A DNA stretch of 64,000 nucleotides from Herpetosiphonaceae bacterium (GTDB lineage Bacteria; Chloroflexota; Chloroflexia; Chloroflexales; Kallotenuaceae), in assembly GCA_013821605.1 (NCBI GenBank), contig JACDGP010000007.1:1-64000 (forward strand), given 5' to 3'. Positions 10,276-20,415 of this stretch are shown here, piece after piece (position 1 is the first letter of the stretch; each line of letters starts with the position of its first letter). Below the pieces are notes generated by a model. It saw only the letters and a program-made list of their open reading frames with translations, had not been told where the DNA came from and made no database searches. Position numbers and translations under genes: made by a program.

Positions 10276-11745
10276 ATGCATGTTTCGTCTCGTCTTGGAA
10301 GGCACGTGCGTGCCTTGCCGGCCCTTATGCTGGCACTCGTCCTCGCTTTCTCATCAACGATGGTTGCCTTTGCTAACGTTGCACTAACCACATTAAGCAC
10401 AGATCCATACACCAATACCACCAGCGAGCACCAAACCGAAGTTGAGCCTGACTCCTTCTCGTATGGCTCAACCCTTGTCTCAGTAACCCAGGTCGGTCGT
10501 TTTACGGATGGCGGCGCCTCTAATATTGGCTGGGCGACCTCAACCAACGGCGGTACCTCCTGGACGCATGGCTTTCTGCCCGGTATCACCATCTATCAAG
10601 GTGGCACCTATGACCGGGTCAGCGACCCAGCGGTTTCTTATGATCCAAAAGACAATGTTTGGCTAGCTGTTTCACTGGCACTCGCAGGAGGCACGAGCCC
10701 GCATGGTGATGCAGTACTGGTCAACCGCTCGACGGATGGTGGCCTCACCTGGAGTAATCCCGTTCCTGTTAAGCCATCACCGAATACATTTCTTGATAAA
10801 ACCTGGATTGTCTGTGACACCACCTCGACCAGCCCGTTTTATGGTCATTGCTACGCCGAATGGGACGACAATGCAGCCGGCAATCTCGTCCATATGAGCA
10901 CCTCGACTGACGGCGGACTGAGTTGGAGCGTGCAACGGAGCCCCGCCGACAATGCGAGTGGTCTGGGCGGGCAGCCCGTGGTGCAGCCTAACGGTACGGT
11001 CATCGTTCCGTTCAGCGCCAATCAGAGCGCCAACAAGGCCTTCCGTTCAACGGATGGCGGCGCAACCTGGAGCAGGTCGGTCACAATTTCTACGGTACAG
11101 TCTCACAGCGTTGTCATTCTGCGCACTCCGCCACTGCCGTCAGCCGAGATTGATGGTGCCGGAAAAGTGTTCGTCGCCTGGGAAGACTGCCGCTTCCGCA
11201 GCTCGTGCAGTTCGAATGACATCGTGTATAGCAGCTCCACCAACGGGGTAACCTGGACGGCACCGAGCCGCGTGCCGATCGATGCTACGACCAGCACGGT
11301 CGATCACTTTATTCCCGGTCTCGGGGTCGATAAATCTTCCTCCGGATCGACTGCTCACGTTGGCCTGGCCTACTACTACTACCCAGTTGCGAACTGCACC
11401 ATGGCTACCTGTGAACTCAATGTAGGCTTCATTTCATCGACCGATGGTGGCGCAACGTGGAGCGCACCGACACAACTGACGGGGCCGATAAAGTTAGCTT
11501 GGATAGCGAACACCACGCAAGGTCGCATGGTGGGTGACTATATTTCGACTTCCTTCTCCCGTGGCAAAGCGTATCCTGTGTTTTCGGTTGGCAAAGCCAC
11601 GCTTGGTGGGAACTTCCGCCAATCGCTGACGACCGTAGCGAACGGCCTCACCATTCAAGGCGGCACTGCTGCGGCTACCTCTACTGGTGCAGGTGCCATA
11701 CCGAACGTAGCACCGGAGCATGGAATCCTGCCCACGGCCAACTAA
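10276..11745 (+). CDS. Secreted BNR-repeat / sialidase-like protein, tandem paralogue of the previous gene
   Basis: MHVSSRLGRHVRALPALMLALVLAFSSTMVAFA signal; Asp-box motifs; high similarity to 8691..10142; ORF opens at 10222. Confidence 0.85.
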   Translation: MHVSSRLGRHVRALPALMLALVLAFSSTMVAFANVALTTLSTDPYTNTTSEHQTEVEPDSFSYGSTLVSVTQVGRFTDGGASNIGWATSTNGGTSWTHGFLPGITIYQGGTYDRVSDPAVSYDPKDNVWLAVSLALAGGTSPHGDAVLVNRSTDGGLTWSNPVPVKPSPNTFLDKTWIVCDTTSTSPFYGHCYAEWDDNAAGNLVHMSTSTDGGLSWSVQRSPADNASGLGGQPVVQPNGTVIVPFSANQSANKAFRSTDGGATWSRSVTISTVQSHSVVILRTPPLPSAEIDGAGKVFVAWEDCRFRSSCSSNDIVYSSSTNGVTWTAPSRVPIDATTSTVDHFIPGLGVDKSSSGSTAHVGLAYYYYPVANCTMATCELNVGFISSTDGGATWSAPTQLTGPIKLAWIANTTQGRMVGDYISTSFSRGKAYPVFSVGKATLGGNFRQSLTTVANGLTIQGGTAAATSTGAGAIPNVAPEHGILPTAN

Positions 11746-11769
11746 CCCGTATACTGGTTTGAACTGGCG

Positions 11770-11801
11770 AAGCCGGAGATACGCATGCGTATCTCCGGCT
11801 T
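11770..11801. terminator. Perfect 32-nt palindrome between convergent genes, likely bidirectional terminator
   Basis: AAGCCGGAGATACGCA|TGCGTATCTCCGGCTT, 16+16 nt perfect. Confidence 0.75.
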
Positions 11802-11832
11802 TCAGTGCACTGCTTCTACCCTAGCCATCGTC

Positions 11833-12270
11833 TCAAGCAGGTTCCCGCGCCACCGCCATCTTGGTTGTGGCGACGATGACATCCTCGTCACGCTGGTTCT
11901 TAACGATCAACGTATGGCTGACGACTCCCACCGTGTCGTTGCGCAACTGCTTAGCAAACACCTCTGTTTCCACATGAATCGTGTCACCGATCTTGACAGG
12001 ATTGACAAAGCGTAGCCAGTCAATGCCATAAAAGGCGACTACATATGGCGGCGCTAGCGTGATCAACCCGGTGGCAATCGTCAACACCAGCATGCCATGT
12101 GCGATGCGTTCACCGTACGCCGTCGTTGCAGCATACTCGGTGTCAATATGCAGCGGAAACCAGTCACCGCTGAGCATCGCAAATTGAACAATATCTGTTT
12201 CGGTAATCGTTCTGGCAGTTGTGCGTGTCCGCTCGCCGATCTCGATCCGGTCGAACCATGTCGTTATCAT
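11833..12270 (-). CDS. MaoC-like (hotdog) dehydratase
   Basis: ITETDIVQFAMLSGDWFPLHIDTEYAATTAYGERIAHGMLVLTIATGL. Confidence 0.9.
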   Translation of the reverse strand: MITTWFDRIEIGERTRTTARTITETDIVQFAMLSGDWFPLHIDTEYAATTAYGERIAHGMLVLTIATGLITLAPPYVVAFYGIDWLRFVNPVKIGDTIHVETEVFAKQLRNDTVGVVSHTLIVKNQRDEDVIVATTKMAVAREPA

Positions 12271-12288
12271 TCCGGTTTCAACCTTATT

Positions 12289-13140
12289 TTAAGAACTGGC
12301 AGGACCACCGTTGGCATCATGGTGTATTGCCGTAGTACGTTGCTGCTGAACCAGCTGCGTCAGGAAATCCAGACGTTGAATCACCATACCCACCTCCAAC
12401 TCCGCTTTCGTATTAACTTCGTGATCGATGTCGGAGGCCAAGCGGTCCTTGTCCGACTGGCGATTTTGACTCATCATGATGATCGGGGCCGAGTAGGCCG
12501 CCTGGAATGAAAGCACGAGGTTAAGTAGAATAAAAGGATACGGGTCCCATCTGTTGATCCAGGCCGTGACGTTGAGCGTGATCCAGGTCGCCAAAATGCA
12601 GGTTTGAATGATAATGAAGCGCCAGCTCCCCATAGTCGCAGCCACCCTATCTGCGATCCGTTGACCAAATGTCAACCGGTCATCCTCGACCTCGTTAACA
12701 TTGCGGCTAACACTAAGCCGCAGGAGTGCGTCGGTGCGGTGCAGGCGCTGCCCCAGAGTTTGCAGCACATCAAGCGCCGCAGGCGGATGCGCTTCGAGGA
12801 AGGAAAAGAACTCGCCCCGGTCGAGCGAGAGTGTTGTTACCTCCTCTACAGCTTGCACACGCGCGGAGCGTGGCTCGCCCGTCAGCATCGATAACTCACC
12901 AAAAAAGCCGCCAGGGCCGACTTCGTCCACGACAAGGTCGTGATTGCTAGCATCCTTGACCATAAATTTGACATGGCCCTGTAGAAGCACGTTAAAATAG
13001 TTATTCGACTCACCCTGCACGCTTATCACGGTCCCGGCCGGATAGGTTTTCGCGTCCATGATCTGACGAATAGCGCCAATTTCCTGATCGTCCATGAAGC
13101 AAAAGAGCGGCACTTGCTTGAGCGCGGCGATCTCGTCCAT
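12289..13140 (-). CDS. Cyclic-nucleotide-binding domain + DUF1003 membrane protein
   Basis: cNMP-binding PGGFFGELSMLTGEPRSARVQAVE; DUF1003-like WIFIIIQ/NRWDPYPFILLNLVLSFQAAYSAPIIMMSQNRQ. Confidence 0.85.
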   Translation of the reverse strand: MDEIAALKQVPLFCFMDDQEIGAIRQIMDAKTYPAGTVISVQGESNNYFNVLLQGHVKFMVKDASNHDLVVDEVGPGGFFGELSMLTGEPRSARVQAVEEVTTLSLDRGEFFSFLEAHPPAALDVLQTLGQRLHRTDALLRLSVSRNVNEVEDDRLTFGQRIADRVAATMGSWRFIIIQTCILATWITLNVTAWINRWDPYPFILLNLVLSFQAAYSAPIIMMSQNRQSDKDRLASDIDHEVNTKAELEVGMVIQRLDFLTQLVQQQRTTAIHHDANGGPASS

Positions 13141-13265
13141 TGTTAGGTTCCTTAGCTAGTGAGCTAACACAGCATGCCAGCGATTACGGGGGCTGTCAAA
13201 CCCTGATGGTCACTTCAAGGTAGCTTGATAGTCACCCATTCGAACAAAATAGCAAAATTGACCCC

Positions 13266-13294
13266 TTGACGCCAGCGGGCCAATACACTACACT
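13266..13294 (+). promoter_or_regulatory. Sigma70-type promoter
   Basis: TTGACG (13266-13271), 17-nt spacer, TACACT (13289-13294). Confidence 0.65.
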
Positions 13295-13323
13295 CTCCCT
13301 AACTTGCATAAGGAGGCGCACTC

Positions 13324-13395
13324 ATGACATCGGCTACCAACAATTTGATTGGACTCGACAACGCAGTTCCATGCGTGGTCGGGTGCCTTGTATAG
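13324..13395 (+). CDS. Putative leader peptide (23 aa, MTSATNNLIGLDNAVPCVVGCLV) of the ABC exporter operon
   Basis: AAGGAGG SD at 13310-13316 spaced 7 nt from ATG, preceded by good promoter and followed by attenuator hairpins. Confidence 0.6.
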   Translation: MTSATNNLIGLDNAVPCVVGCLV

Positions 13396-13448
13396 GTGCG
13401 CCTAACACCAAGACCTTCCTAACGAACAACTAACACTTCTGCGTCTTG

Positions 13449-13524
13449 TGGTCACGGGCCTCCTATGCCCCGTGGCCAACATATGTTAAACGGCCTCGGG
13501 GCGATCTACCCGGTGGCCTTTTTT
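13449..13524 (+). terminator. Attenuator: hairpin 1:2, alternative 2:3, and intrinsic terminator 3:4 with T6 tract
   Basis: 1 TGGTCACGGG (13449-13458), 2 GCCCCGTGGCCA (13467-13478), 3 GGCCTCGGGGC (13492-13502), 4 CCCGGTGGCC (13509-13518), TTTTTT 13519-13524. Confidence 0.7.
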
Positions 13525-13580
13525 GATTCCGGCGACCACCGGTTTCCGCTGGCCGTTGTTTCATTATGCAAGGATTTCTT

Positions 13581-15377
13581 GTGAACGTTTCGTTGACTCA
13601 ATCACGGGGCTTGCTTGGAAGCTACATCAAGCCCCAACGCACGCGGATCATCTTACTCACGCTTGGGCTGTTTGCCAGCTTAAGTTTGCAACTGCTCAAC
13701 CCGCAAATCATTCGCTATTTTATCGATACCACGCAACATGCCGGGACGATGCCGGGCGCACAGCGTGGCCTCCTCGTTGCGGCAGCAATCTTTATCGCGC
13801 TCGGCTTGACACAACATGCGGTCGCCCTGGTGACGCTGTACCTGAGCGAAATGGTCGGATGGAACGCGACAAATGCGCTACGGGCCGACCTTACCCGCCA
13901 CTGTCTCGACCTCGATATGTCGTTTCATAAGCAGCACACGCCCGGAGAACTGATCCAACGGGTCGATGGCGATGTGACGGCCCTGGCGAACTTTTTTTCG
14001 CAGTTAGTCATACGCGTCGTCGGTAATCTGTTGCTGATCGTCGCCGTCCTGCTGCTCCTCTTCCGCGAAGATTGGCGCTTAGGGCTCGGGCTAACGCTCT
14101 ATAGCCTGATTACGCTGGTCATCTTGGGTAGCCTACAGCAACTCGGTGTCAGCCAATGGGCCGGCGAGCGCCAGGCTCATGCCGAGATGTTAGGCTTCCT
14201 CGAGGAGCGGATGGGGGGTATGGAGGACATCCGGGCGAGCGGTGCGGAGCGCTACGTTATGGGCCGCCTCGAGTCTATCATGACCGATCTGCTCCGCAAA
14301 AGCCGCGTGGCTCAACTCGTCAGCAACCTGACCTTTGTGGCAACCAATTTCCTGCTCGTGACCGGCTATGCGCTCGGTCTTGGGTTAGGTGCCTACCTGT
14401 ACCTGCATGGCGGCATTAGTATTGGCACCGCTTATTTGATCGTGTTTTATATCGGCATGCTGGCGGACCCCTTACAAAACATTCGGGAGCAAGTCCAGGA
14501 TGTCCAACAAGCAACTGCCAGTATTCAACGCATCCAAGCTTTGTTCCATACGTCGTCGCAGTTAGAGCAAGCGGGACAAGGACGGTTGCCAACTGGCGCA
14601 CTCGCGGTCACACTTGACCACGTTTCGTTTGCCTACGGCGAACAACCATCATCCGTTGAGGAGCCCAGGGACGAAGCACAGGAGCATGCTGTACTGCACG
14701 CTATTTCGTTGTCCCTCCAGCCAGGTAAGGTGCTGGGGCTGTTGGGCCGCACCGGCAGTGGCAAAACAACGCTCACACGCTTGCTGTTCCGCTTGTACGA
14801 CCCGTCCCACGGTGAGTTGCGGCTAGCAACCACCGATCTGCGGGATGTGGCCAGTGCTGAACTTCAAGCGCGAGTTGGCATGGTCACACAAGATGTGCAG
14901 CTGTTCGCGGCGAGCATCCGTGACAACCTACGTTTTTTCAACCCACGCATTGGTGACGACCAAATCCGCCGAGCGCTCGCGCAGCTAGGACTGGAGCAAT
15001 GGGTTGACGCGCTACCCGCCGGTCTTGATACGATGCTAGCTGGCGGCGGGCAAGGTCTTTCGGCCGGCGAAGCACAGCTGCTGGCCTTCACGCGCGTCCT
15101 CCTCAAAGACCCGGGGCTCGTGATCCTGGACGAAGCTTCGTCGCGCCTCGATCCCGTGACCGAGCACCTCTTGGAGCAAGCAATCAATAACTTGCTGGCC
15201 GGTCGCACGGGCATCATCATTGCCCATCGCTTACGCACGGTGCAACGGGCCGACGAAATTTTGATCCTGGACCGTGGGCAGGTCGCCGAATACGGTCCCC
15301 GTGAAGCACTCGCCAACGACCCACACTCTCGCTTTTATAGCCTGCTGCAAACCGGGCTAGAGGAGGCTCTGGTATGA
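13581..15377 (+). CDS. ABC exporter half-transporter (permease-ATPase), subunit 1
   Basis: Walker [10 protein letters not shown], degenerate signature LSAGEAQ, Walker [12 protein letters not shown] start 13581 after AAGGA SD preferred over ATG 13566. Confidence 0.9.
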   Translation: MNVSLTQSRGLLGSYIKPQRTRIILLTLGLFASLSLQLLNPQIIRYFIDTTQHAGTMPGAQRGLLVAAAIFIALGLTQHAVALVTLYLSEMVGWNATNALRADLTRHCLDLDMSFHKQHTPGELIQRVDGDVTALANFFSQLVIRVVGNLLLIVAVLLLLFREDWRLGLGLTLYSLITLVILGSLQQLGVSQWAGERQAHAEMLGFLEERMGGMEDIRASGAERYVMGRLESIMTDLLRKSRVAQLVSNLTFVATNFLLVTGYALGLGLGAYLYLHGGISIGTAYLIVFYIGMLADPLQNIREQVQDVQQATASIQRIQALFHTSSQLEQAGQGRLPTGALAVTLDHVSFAYGEQPSSVEEPRDEAQEHAVLHAISLSLQPGKVLGLLGRTGSGKTTLTRLLFRLYDPSHGELRLATTDLRDVASAELQARVGMVTQDVQLFAASIRDNLRFFNPRIGDDQIRRALAQLGLEQWVDALPAGLDTMLAGGGQGLSAGEAQLLAFTRVLLKDPGLVILDEASSRLDPVTEHLLEQAINNLLAGRTGIIIAHRLRTVQRADEILILDRGQVAEYGPREALANDPHSRFYSLLQTGLEEALV

Positions 15378-17206
15378 CGACCACCCAAGAACAACAAGGA
15401 GCCAGACGGCTCAAAACATGGCCATTTAACTGGCAACTCATTACGTATCAACCGTGGCCCTTCACCGTTCACTGCCTGTTTCATACCTTGTTTTTCATGG
15501 TGCCGGTGGCCTTGGGACTGATCGAAAAACGAGTATTCGATACACTTACCGGTGCCCAACCTGCCAGCCTGGGACTAGCGGGTCTGATCGCATTGTATGT
15601 CTCGCTTGCCCTGGCGCGCCTGATAACCTCGTTCGGCGACATCTGGGGTGGTGTGACCTTTCGTCGTGCTGTGGCTGGGCTGCTGCGTCGCAACGTATTC
15701 GCCACCCTGCTACGGCGACCCGGCGCAACGGCGCTTCCACTATCAACCGGCGAGGCGCTCAGCCGCTACGACGTCGATGTCGCCGAGGTCAGTGATTTTC
15801 CCACGTGGTTACCCGAGGTCGGCGGACAGCTAATTGCGTTCGTGATCGCGATCATAATTATGGCACGCATTAACCTCAAAGTCACGCTGGTGATCTTTGT
15901 GCCATTAATGTGTACGATCCTCATAACCCGCCTGGCTTGGGCACGCTTCCTGTTTTACAACCGGGCTGAACGCGTGGCCAGCGATCACGTCATCGGCTTT
16001 CTAGGCGAGCTGTTTGACGCAGTGCAAGCCGTCAAGGTCGCAAACGCCGGTAGCGACATGGTCGATCATCTAGCCACCCTTAATGAGACGCGACGCGTCG
16101 TAACGATACGCGAACAAGTGCTGTACGCCAGCATCCGGTCGGTGTCCAGCGGCGCTGTCACCTTTGGTGTCGGTGTAACCCTGTTGCTCGCTGGCCAAGC
16201 CATGAGCGCTGGCACCTTCAGCGTCGGCGACTTCAGCTTGTTCGTGTATTATCTGTGGTTCACAACCGAACTACCCCAACTGCTCGGCACCTTCGTCGGC
16301 GATTATAATCAACAAGCCGTCTCGATTGATCGCTTGGTGGCGCTGATCCCTGATGAACCGGCGCAGGTGCTGGTAGAGCATCATGCCGTTAGCGACCAGG
16401 CCGATCTGCCATCTACCCCCGAACTGGTGCTAGGGAGCGATGACCGGCTACGCAAGCTGGAAGTACGCTCACTCCACTACCACCACCCCGGCACAGCCAA
16501 AGGCATCACGGATATCAACTTCGCTCTCCTGCGTGGCTCGTTTACGGTTATTACCGGGCGCATCGGCTCCGGCAAAACAACGCTGTTGCGTACGCTTATG
16601 GGCCTGCTCCCGCAAAGTGGGGGCGAGACGCGCTGGAACGGCACCCTCATTGCCGAGCCCGGCACCTTTTGGAGGCCGCCGCGCTGTGCCTATACGGCGC
16701 AAGTGCCCCGCTTATGGAGCGATACGTTGCGCAACAACATCCTGCTAGGACTACCGGAAGATCAGGTCGATCTGCCGGCAGCCATCCACGACGCCGTGTT
16801 TGAGCAAGACGTCATGGAACTTAGTGCGGGGCTGGAGACGATCGTCGGACCGCGTGGCGTGCGGCTTTCTGGCGGTCAGGTTCAACGCGCAGCCGCCACG
16901 CGCATGTTCGTACGCCGCCCCGAACTGCTGATCTTTGATGACCTATCAAGTGCCCTTGATGTCGAAACTGAGCGAACATTGTGGGAACGCTTAGATCAGC
17001 GGATCAAGGCAAATCAGCAAGACGCGCCGACCTGTTTGGTCGTTTCACACCGGCGCGCTGCCTTGCGTCGAGCGGACCAAATTATTGTCCTGAAGGATGG
17101 CCGGATCGAAGCTAGGGGTATGCTAGACGAACTCCTCGTTACATCCAAGGAAATGCAACAGCTCTGGCAAAGTGATCAGGACCGGCAGATGGATGTTGTC
17201 ACATAA
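15374..17206 (+). CDS. ABC exporter half-transporter (permease-ATPase), subunit 2
   Basis: Walker [10 protein letters not shown], signature LSGGQ, Walker B LLIFDDLS (Asp at the usual catalytic Glu); overlaps upstream stop. Confidence 0.9.
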   Translation: MTTTQEQQGARRLKTWPFNWQLITYQPWPFTVHCLFHTLFFMVPVALGLIEKRVFDTLTGAQPASLGLAGLIALYVSLALARLITSFGDIWGGVTFRRAVAGLLRRNVFATLLRRPGATALPLSTGEALSRYDVDVAEVSDFPTWLPEVGGQLIAFVIAIIIMARINLKVTLVIFVPLMCTILITRLAWARFLFYNRAERVASDHVIGFLGELFDAVQAVKVANAGSDMVDHLATLNETRRVVTIREQVLYASIRSVSSGAVTFGVGVTLLLAGQAMSAGTFSVGDFSLFVYYLWFTTELPQLLGTFVGDYNQQAVSIDRLVALIPDEPAQVLVEHHAVSDQADLPSTPELVLGSDDRLRKLEVRSLHYHHPGTAKGITDINFALLRGSFTVITGRIGSGKTTLLRTLMGLLPQSGGETRWNGTLIAEPGTFWRPPRCAYTAQVPRLWSDTLRNNILLGLPEDQVDLPAAIHDAVFEQDVMELSAGLETIVGPRGVRLSGGQVQRAAATRMFVRRPELLIFDDLSSALDVETERTLWERLDQRIKANQQDAPTCLVVSHRRAALRRADQIIVLKDGRIEARGMLDELLVTSKEMQQLWQSDQDRQMDVVT

Positions 17207-17270
17207 ATCGGTGATCGTCCGGTTGTGTCAGGCTTCAGTCACAAACAGTCGCTGCCGACCAAGGGCGGTA

Positions 17271-18089
17271 TTATATAACCGAACGAATCGTGCCCCCATC
17301 GACTCGGATAGTTGCGCCACTCACATAGTCAGCGAGCGGGCTGGCCAGATATGCTACGGCTGCGGCGATCTCCTCTGGTCGACCGAGGCGACCCACGTCA
17401 TTTGGAGCCATGGCCTGCGTTGCGTTGTGCTCGATTTCCTCCCACGTCTCGCCCCAGCCATGAGCCTGTGCCATATGTGCAAGCATTGGCCGAGCTGCCT
17501 CTGCCAGGATCGCGCCGGGAGCCACGACGTTTGATGTCACGCCGGTGTCCTTCAGTTCACGTGCGAGGGACACCGCAAGGTTGTGGCGAGCTGCCAACGA
17601 TGCATTATAGTTCGGCCCACCAGCCTGAGGCTGCTGCGACAGACCACCGCCAATCTGGATCACCCGACCCCAGTGTCGCTCGCGCATCTGCGGCACTAGG
17701 CGCTGGATCATCCGCACGCCAGAAATCACGTTGCTGTTGTATATCTGAGCCCAGTCCGTAGCCGTCGCCTCCGTCCATGAGAGGAAGCCGATGACTCCGG
17801 CATTGTTGAAGACTCCGGCATTGTTGACCAGAATATCAATCGGTCCGCTAGCAAGCCCCGCGACGGCAACCGCGTCAGCTCCGGCGTCGGTTGTGAGATC
17901 ACCAAGAGCGACCTCGGCTTTCCCTCCTCCGGCGCGGATCGCCTCGGCTACAGCGTTGGCTCGGCTTTCGTTGCGACCATGCACCACGACAGCAACGCCC
18001 TCCGCAGCGAGCAGCTTCACGATCGCCTCGCCTATCCCGGAACTCGACCCGGTCACTAGTGCCCTCTTCCCTGACAGTCTTAAATCCAT
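17271..18089 (-). CDS. SDR family oxidoreductase
   Basis: GKRALVTGSSSGIGEAIVKLLA, NNAG, YNASLAARHNLAVSLARE, SGATIRVDGG. Confidence 0.9.
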   Translation of the reverse strand: MDLRLSGKRALVTGSSSGIGEAIVKLLAAEGVAVVVHGRNESRANAVAEAIRAGGGKAEVALGDLTTDAGADAVAVAGLASGPIDILVNNAGVFNNAGVIGFLSWTEATATDWAQIYNSNVISGVRMIQRLVPQMRERHWGRVIQIGGGLSQQPQAGGPNYNASLAARHNLAVSLARELKDTGVTSNVVAPGAILAEAARPMLAHMAQAHGWGETWEEIEHNATQAMAPNDVGRLGRPEEIAAAVAYLASPLADYVSGATIRVDGGTIRSVI

Positions 18090-18251
18090 TGTGTCATCCC
18101 TTGCCTTTCACCTGACTTTTGCAGGCACTTCACCCGCGTATCTATCGTATACTGATAGAAATCCTAGAACAAGATGAGCAATGATCATAGGAATTCTACT
18201 TCTCTGTTTCAAGGGGTGCTCTTTTCAGATACCAGGACGAACGAGGTTGGA

Positions 18252-19460
18252 ATGGTACGTCAGCGGCAACCACAAGCATATCGTTTACAGGAGCTTGGAG
18301 ATTTTCTGCGTACGCGCAGGGCAAGGCTTACGCCTGAAGCTGTGGGATTGCCGCGAGGAAGCAGGCGCAAAACGCCTGGCCTCAGACGAGCGGAAGTGGC
18401 ACAGATGGTGGGTGTAAGCGTGGATTGGTACACCTGGTTAGAACAGGGACGTGCTATTACGCCTTCAACGCAAGTCTTAGAGCGCCTGGTGCAGGCGTTA
18501 CGTCTGGATGCGAATGAAAGAACCCATCTCTTCCTCTTAGCCCAGCAACAGGCACCTCCGGCGCTTTTGCAGGAAACCGAGATCGTGAGTCCAGCGTTAC
18601 AACATTTCCTTGATCAGTTTGGCACTCGTCCTGCCTTTGTGTCAGGAAGAAGATGCGATATCCTAGCGTGGAATGATGCTGGATGCGCTGTCTTTGGTGA
18701 TTTTCGTCTGAGGACCACCCGCGAACGCAATACGATCTGGGGCATCTTCACCAATCCCTTATCTCGGCAATTTATCGTCGATTGGGAAGAAGATGCGCGA
18801 CAGCTCTTAGCACAATTCCGGAGCAGTTGTGGTCGTTATCCTGGAGACGCCCAATTGACTGAGTTGATCCATGATCTCATGCTCTCTAGTCCTGAATTTC
18901 GCGCCTGGTGGCCTGATCATGAAGTACGTAGTGGGCAAGAAGGGCGGAAAGCGCTCAACCATCCACAGGTGGGGTATCTGCTGTTTGAACGTCTCACCTT
19001 TCAAGTCTTTGATACACCAGATCTCAAAGTCACTGTGTATACACCGTTAGAGGAAGCAGATACGCCTCGCAAGATGGAGCAGCTTCGGGATCAGTGGTAT
19101 CAACACGAAGGGCAGGGGCCTCATCCTCCTAAAGCGGTCTACGAGCTTACACAGACACAGATATCAGGACAAGATACTGTTGAATTGTGGCTAGCAGAAT
19201 GCTGTAAAAGAGAGGAAGGGGCATGGGTAGCGAACAGCGACGTCATGAGCTCCTATGCACATTGGTGCGAAGCACACGGATACGAACCAAAGAAGGCGAA
19301 AGGATTATCTCAATCGTTAGCTGCACATGGCCTGGAAGTTGGTGTTCGACAATGGGTCTACGCAGGTCCGGGGATACGCACAAAAACACGGGGAGTTCGA
19401 GGTCTAAGTGTGCAAGATTGCTATCAGACATCAAAGACACGTGGGGACAGATTGTCATAA
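18252..19460 (+). CDS. XRE-family HTH / MmyB-like regulator fused to a phage-plasmid primase-type C-terminal domain
   Basis: LRRAEVAQMVGVSVDWYTWLEQGRAITPSTQVLERLVQAL (HTH), MmyB-like ligand domain, then VELWLAECCKREEGAWVANSDVMSSYAHWCEAHGYEPKKAKGLSQSLAAHGLEVG (primase-C like). Confidence 0.75.
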   Translation: MVRQRQPQAYRLQELGDFLRTRRARLTPEAVGLPRGSRRKTPGLRRAEVAQMVGVSVDWYTWLEQGRAITPSTQVLERLVQALRLDANERTHLFLLAQQQAPPALLQETEIVSPALQHFLDQFGTRPAFVSGRRCDILAWNDAGCAVFGDFRLRTTRERNTIWGIFTNPLSRQFIVDWEEDARQLLAQFRSSCGRYPGDAQLTELIHDLMLSSPEFRAWWPDHEVRSGQEGRKALNHPQVGYLLFERLTFQVFDTPDLKVTVYTPLEEADTPRKMEQLRDQWYQHEGQGPHPPKAVYELTQTQISGQDTVELWLAECCKREEGAWVANSDVMSSYAHWCEAHGYEPKKAKGLSQSLAAHGLEVGVRQWVYAGPGIRTKTRGVRGLSVQDCYQTSKTRGDRLS

Positions 19461-19483
19461 TTTCTAATCTGTCCCCACGTGTC
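19436..19483. terminator. 18-bp perfect inverted repeat with 12-nt loop; stop codon of the upstream gene lies in the loop
   Basis: GACACGTGGGGACAGATT (19436-19453) / AATCTGTCCCCACGTGTC (19466-19483). Confidence 0.6.
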
Positions 19484-19661
19484 AATCGTCTTCTCAAGCG
19501 AGCTTACTGCATTGCATATTACTTCCTCTCTTTTTTATTGACACTTTGTCGGTTTTCCTGGCCCTCATCTGTCCCCAGTCGCTGAATAAATGGTGCTCGA
19601 TATCCTCATCCACAGCCGCCGCACTAAACAGTCGGCCAAGAAGTTCTTTTGCAAATTGAGG

Positions 19662-20090
19662 TTAGCGTGCGGATGACACCGACAGCTTCGTCTGCCGGTA
19701 GCGATTGCTCACCACGGCAAACACGGTGCGCCAGCCCAACAAGAAGATGCCCGTAAAAATCAGCGTGATCACGGCAAAGGTCGGCGGCACCAGGTCACGG
19801 AACAGGAACCTACGCAACACCAAGCCGAAGCCGATCCCGAGCAGCCAAGTCAAAGCCGAACGCCGCAACCACAGTCCTCGGCGCGGCGGTGGCAATTGGT
19901 AAGCACCCGTGAAGGGGGCGACCGCGAACCAGCCGAGCAAAAAAGGGCTGCCGATGCGCGCCAGGTTGAACAACCAGCTGCCGTCCTCGTGATGGCTGGC
20001 ACGGCCAACGACGACAAATAGGAGCACAGCGAGCACATCGCCGGCAACCAGCACCGGCAACGACTGCTTGCTGGGAGTAGGAGGCTTCAT
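19662..20090 (-). CDS. DUF3054 membrane protein
   Basis: LVAGDVLAVLLFVVVGRASHHE, RRSALTWLLGIGFGLVLR; four hydrophobic segments. Confidence 0.8.
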   Translation of the reverse strand: MKPPTPSKQSLPVLVAGDVLAVLLFVVVGRASHHEDGSWLFNLARIGSPFLLGWFAVAPFTGAYQLPPPRRGLWLRRSALTWLLGIGFGLVLRRFLFRDLVPPTFAVITLIFTGIFLLGWRTVFAVVSNRYRQTKLSVSSAR

Positions 20091-20415
20091 AAAATATCCT
20101 TTACGTAGATTGGCTACGCTACAACACCATTATACGCTTCACTACACACCTCGCCACAACGCCGGCCCGTTTGGTAGGTCAGAGCCGCCATGAAGCCTGT
20201 GCGGCGGTCCACATCCAGCAAAAGGTCGGACAGGTGGATGGGCTCGATGAGCCCTATGATTCCCGCGCGGGCCGATCTCGTCGCCGCTTTCGACCGACAG
20301 GCCGGCGCAATCACCCATGCCGCGTGCCCACGTCGAATGTACGGAAATAGGCGAACGCGCCAGATCCAATACTTTGCGGCTGGCCGCAGCGATGTTGCGT
20401 TTGGGCCTACCAGGG

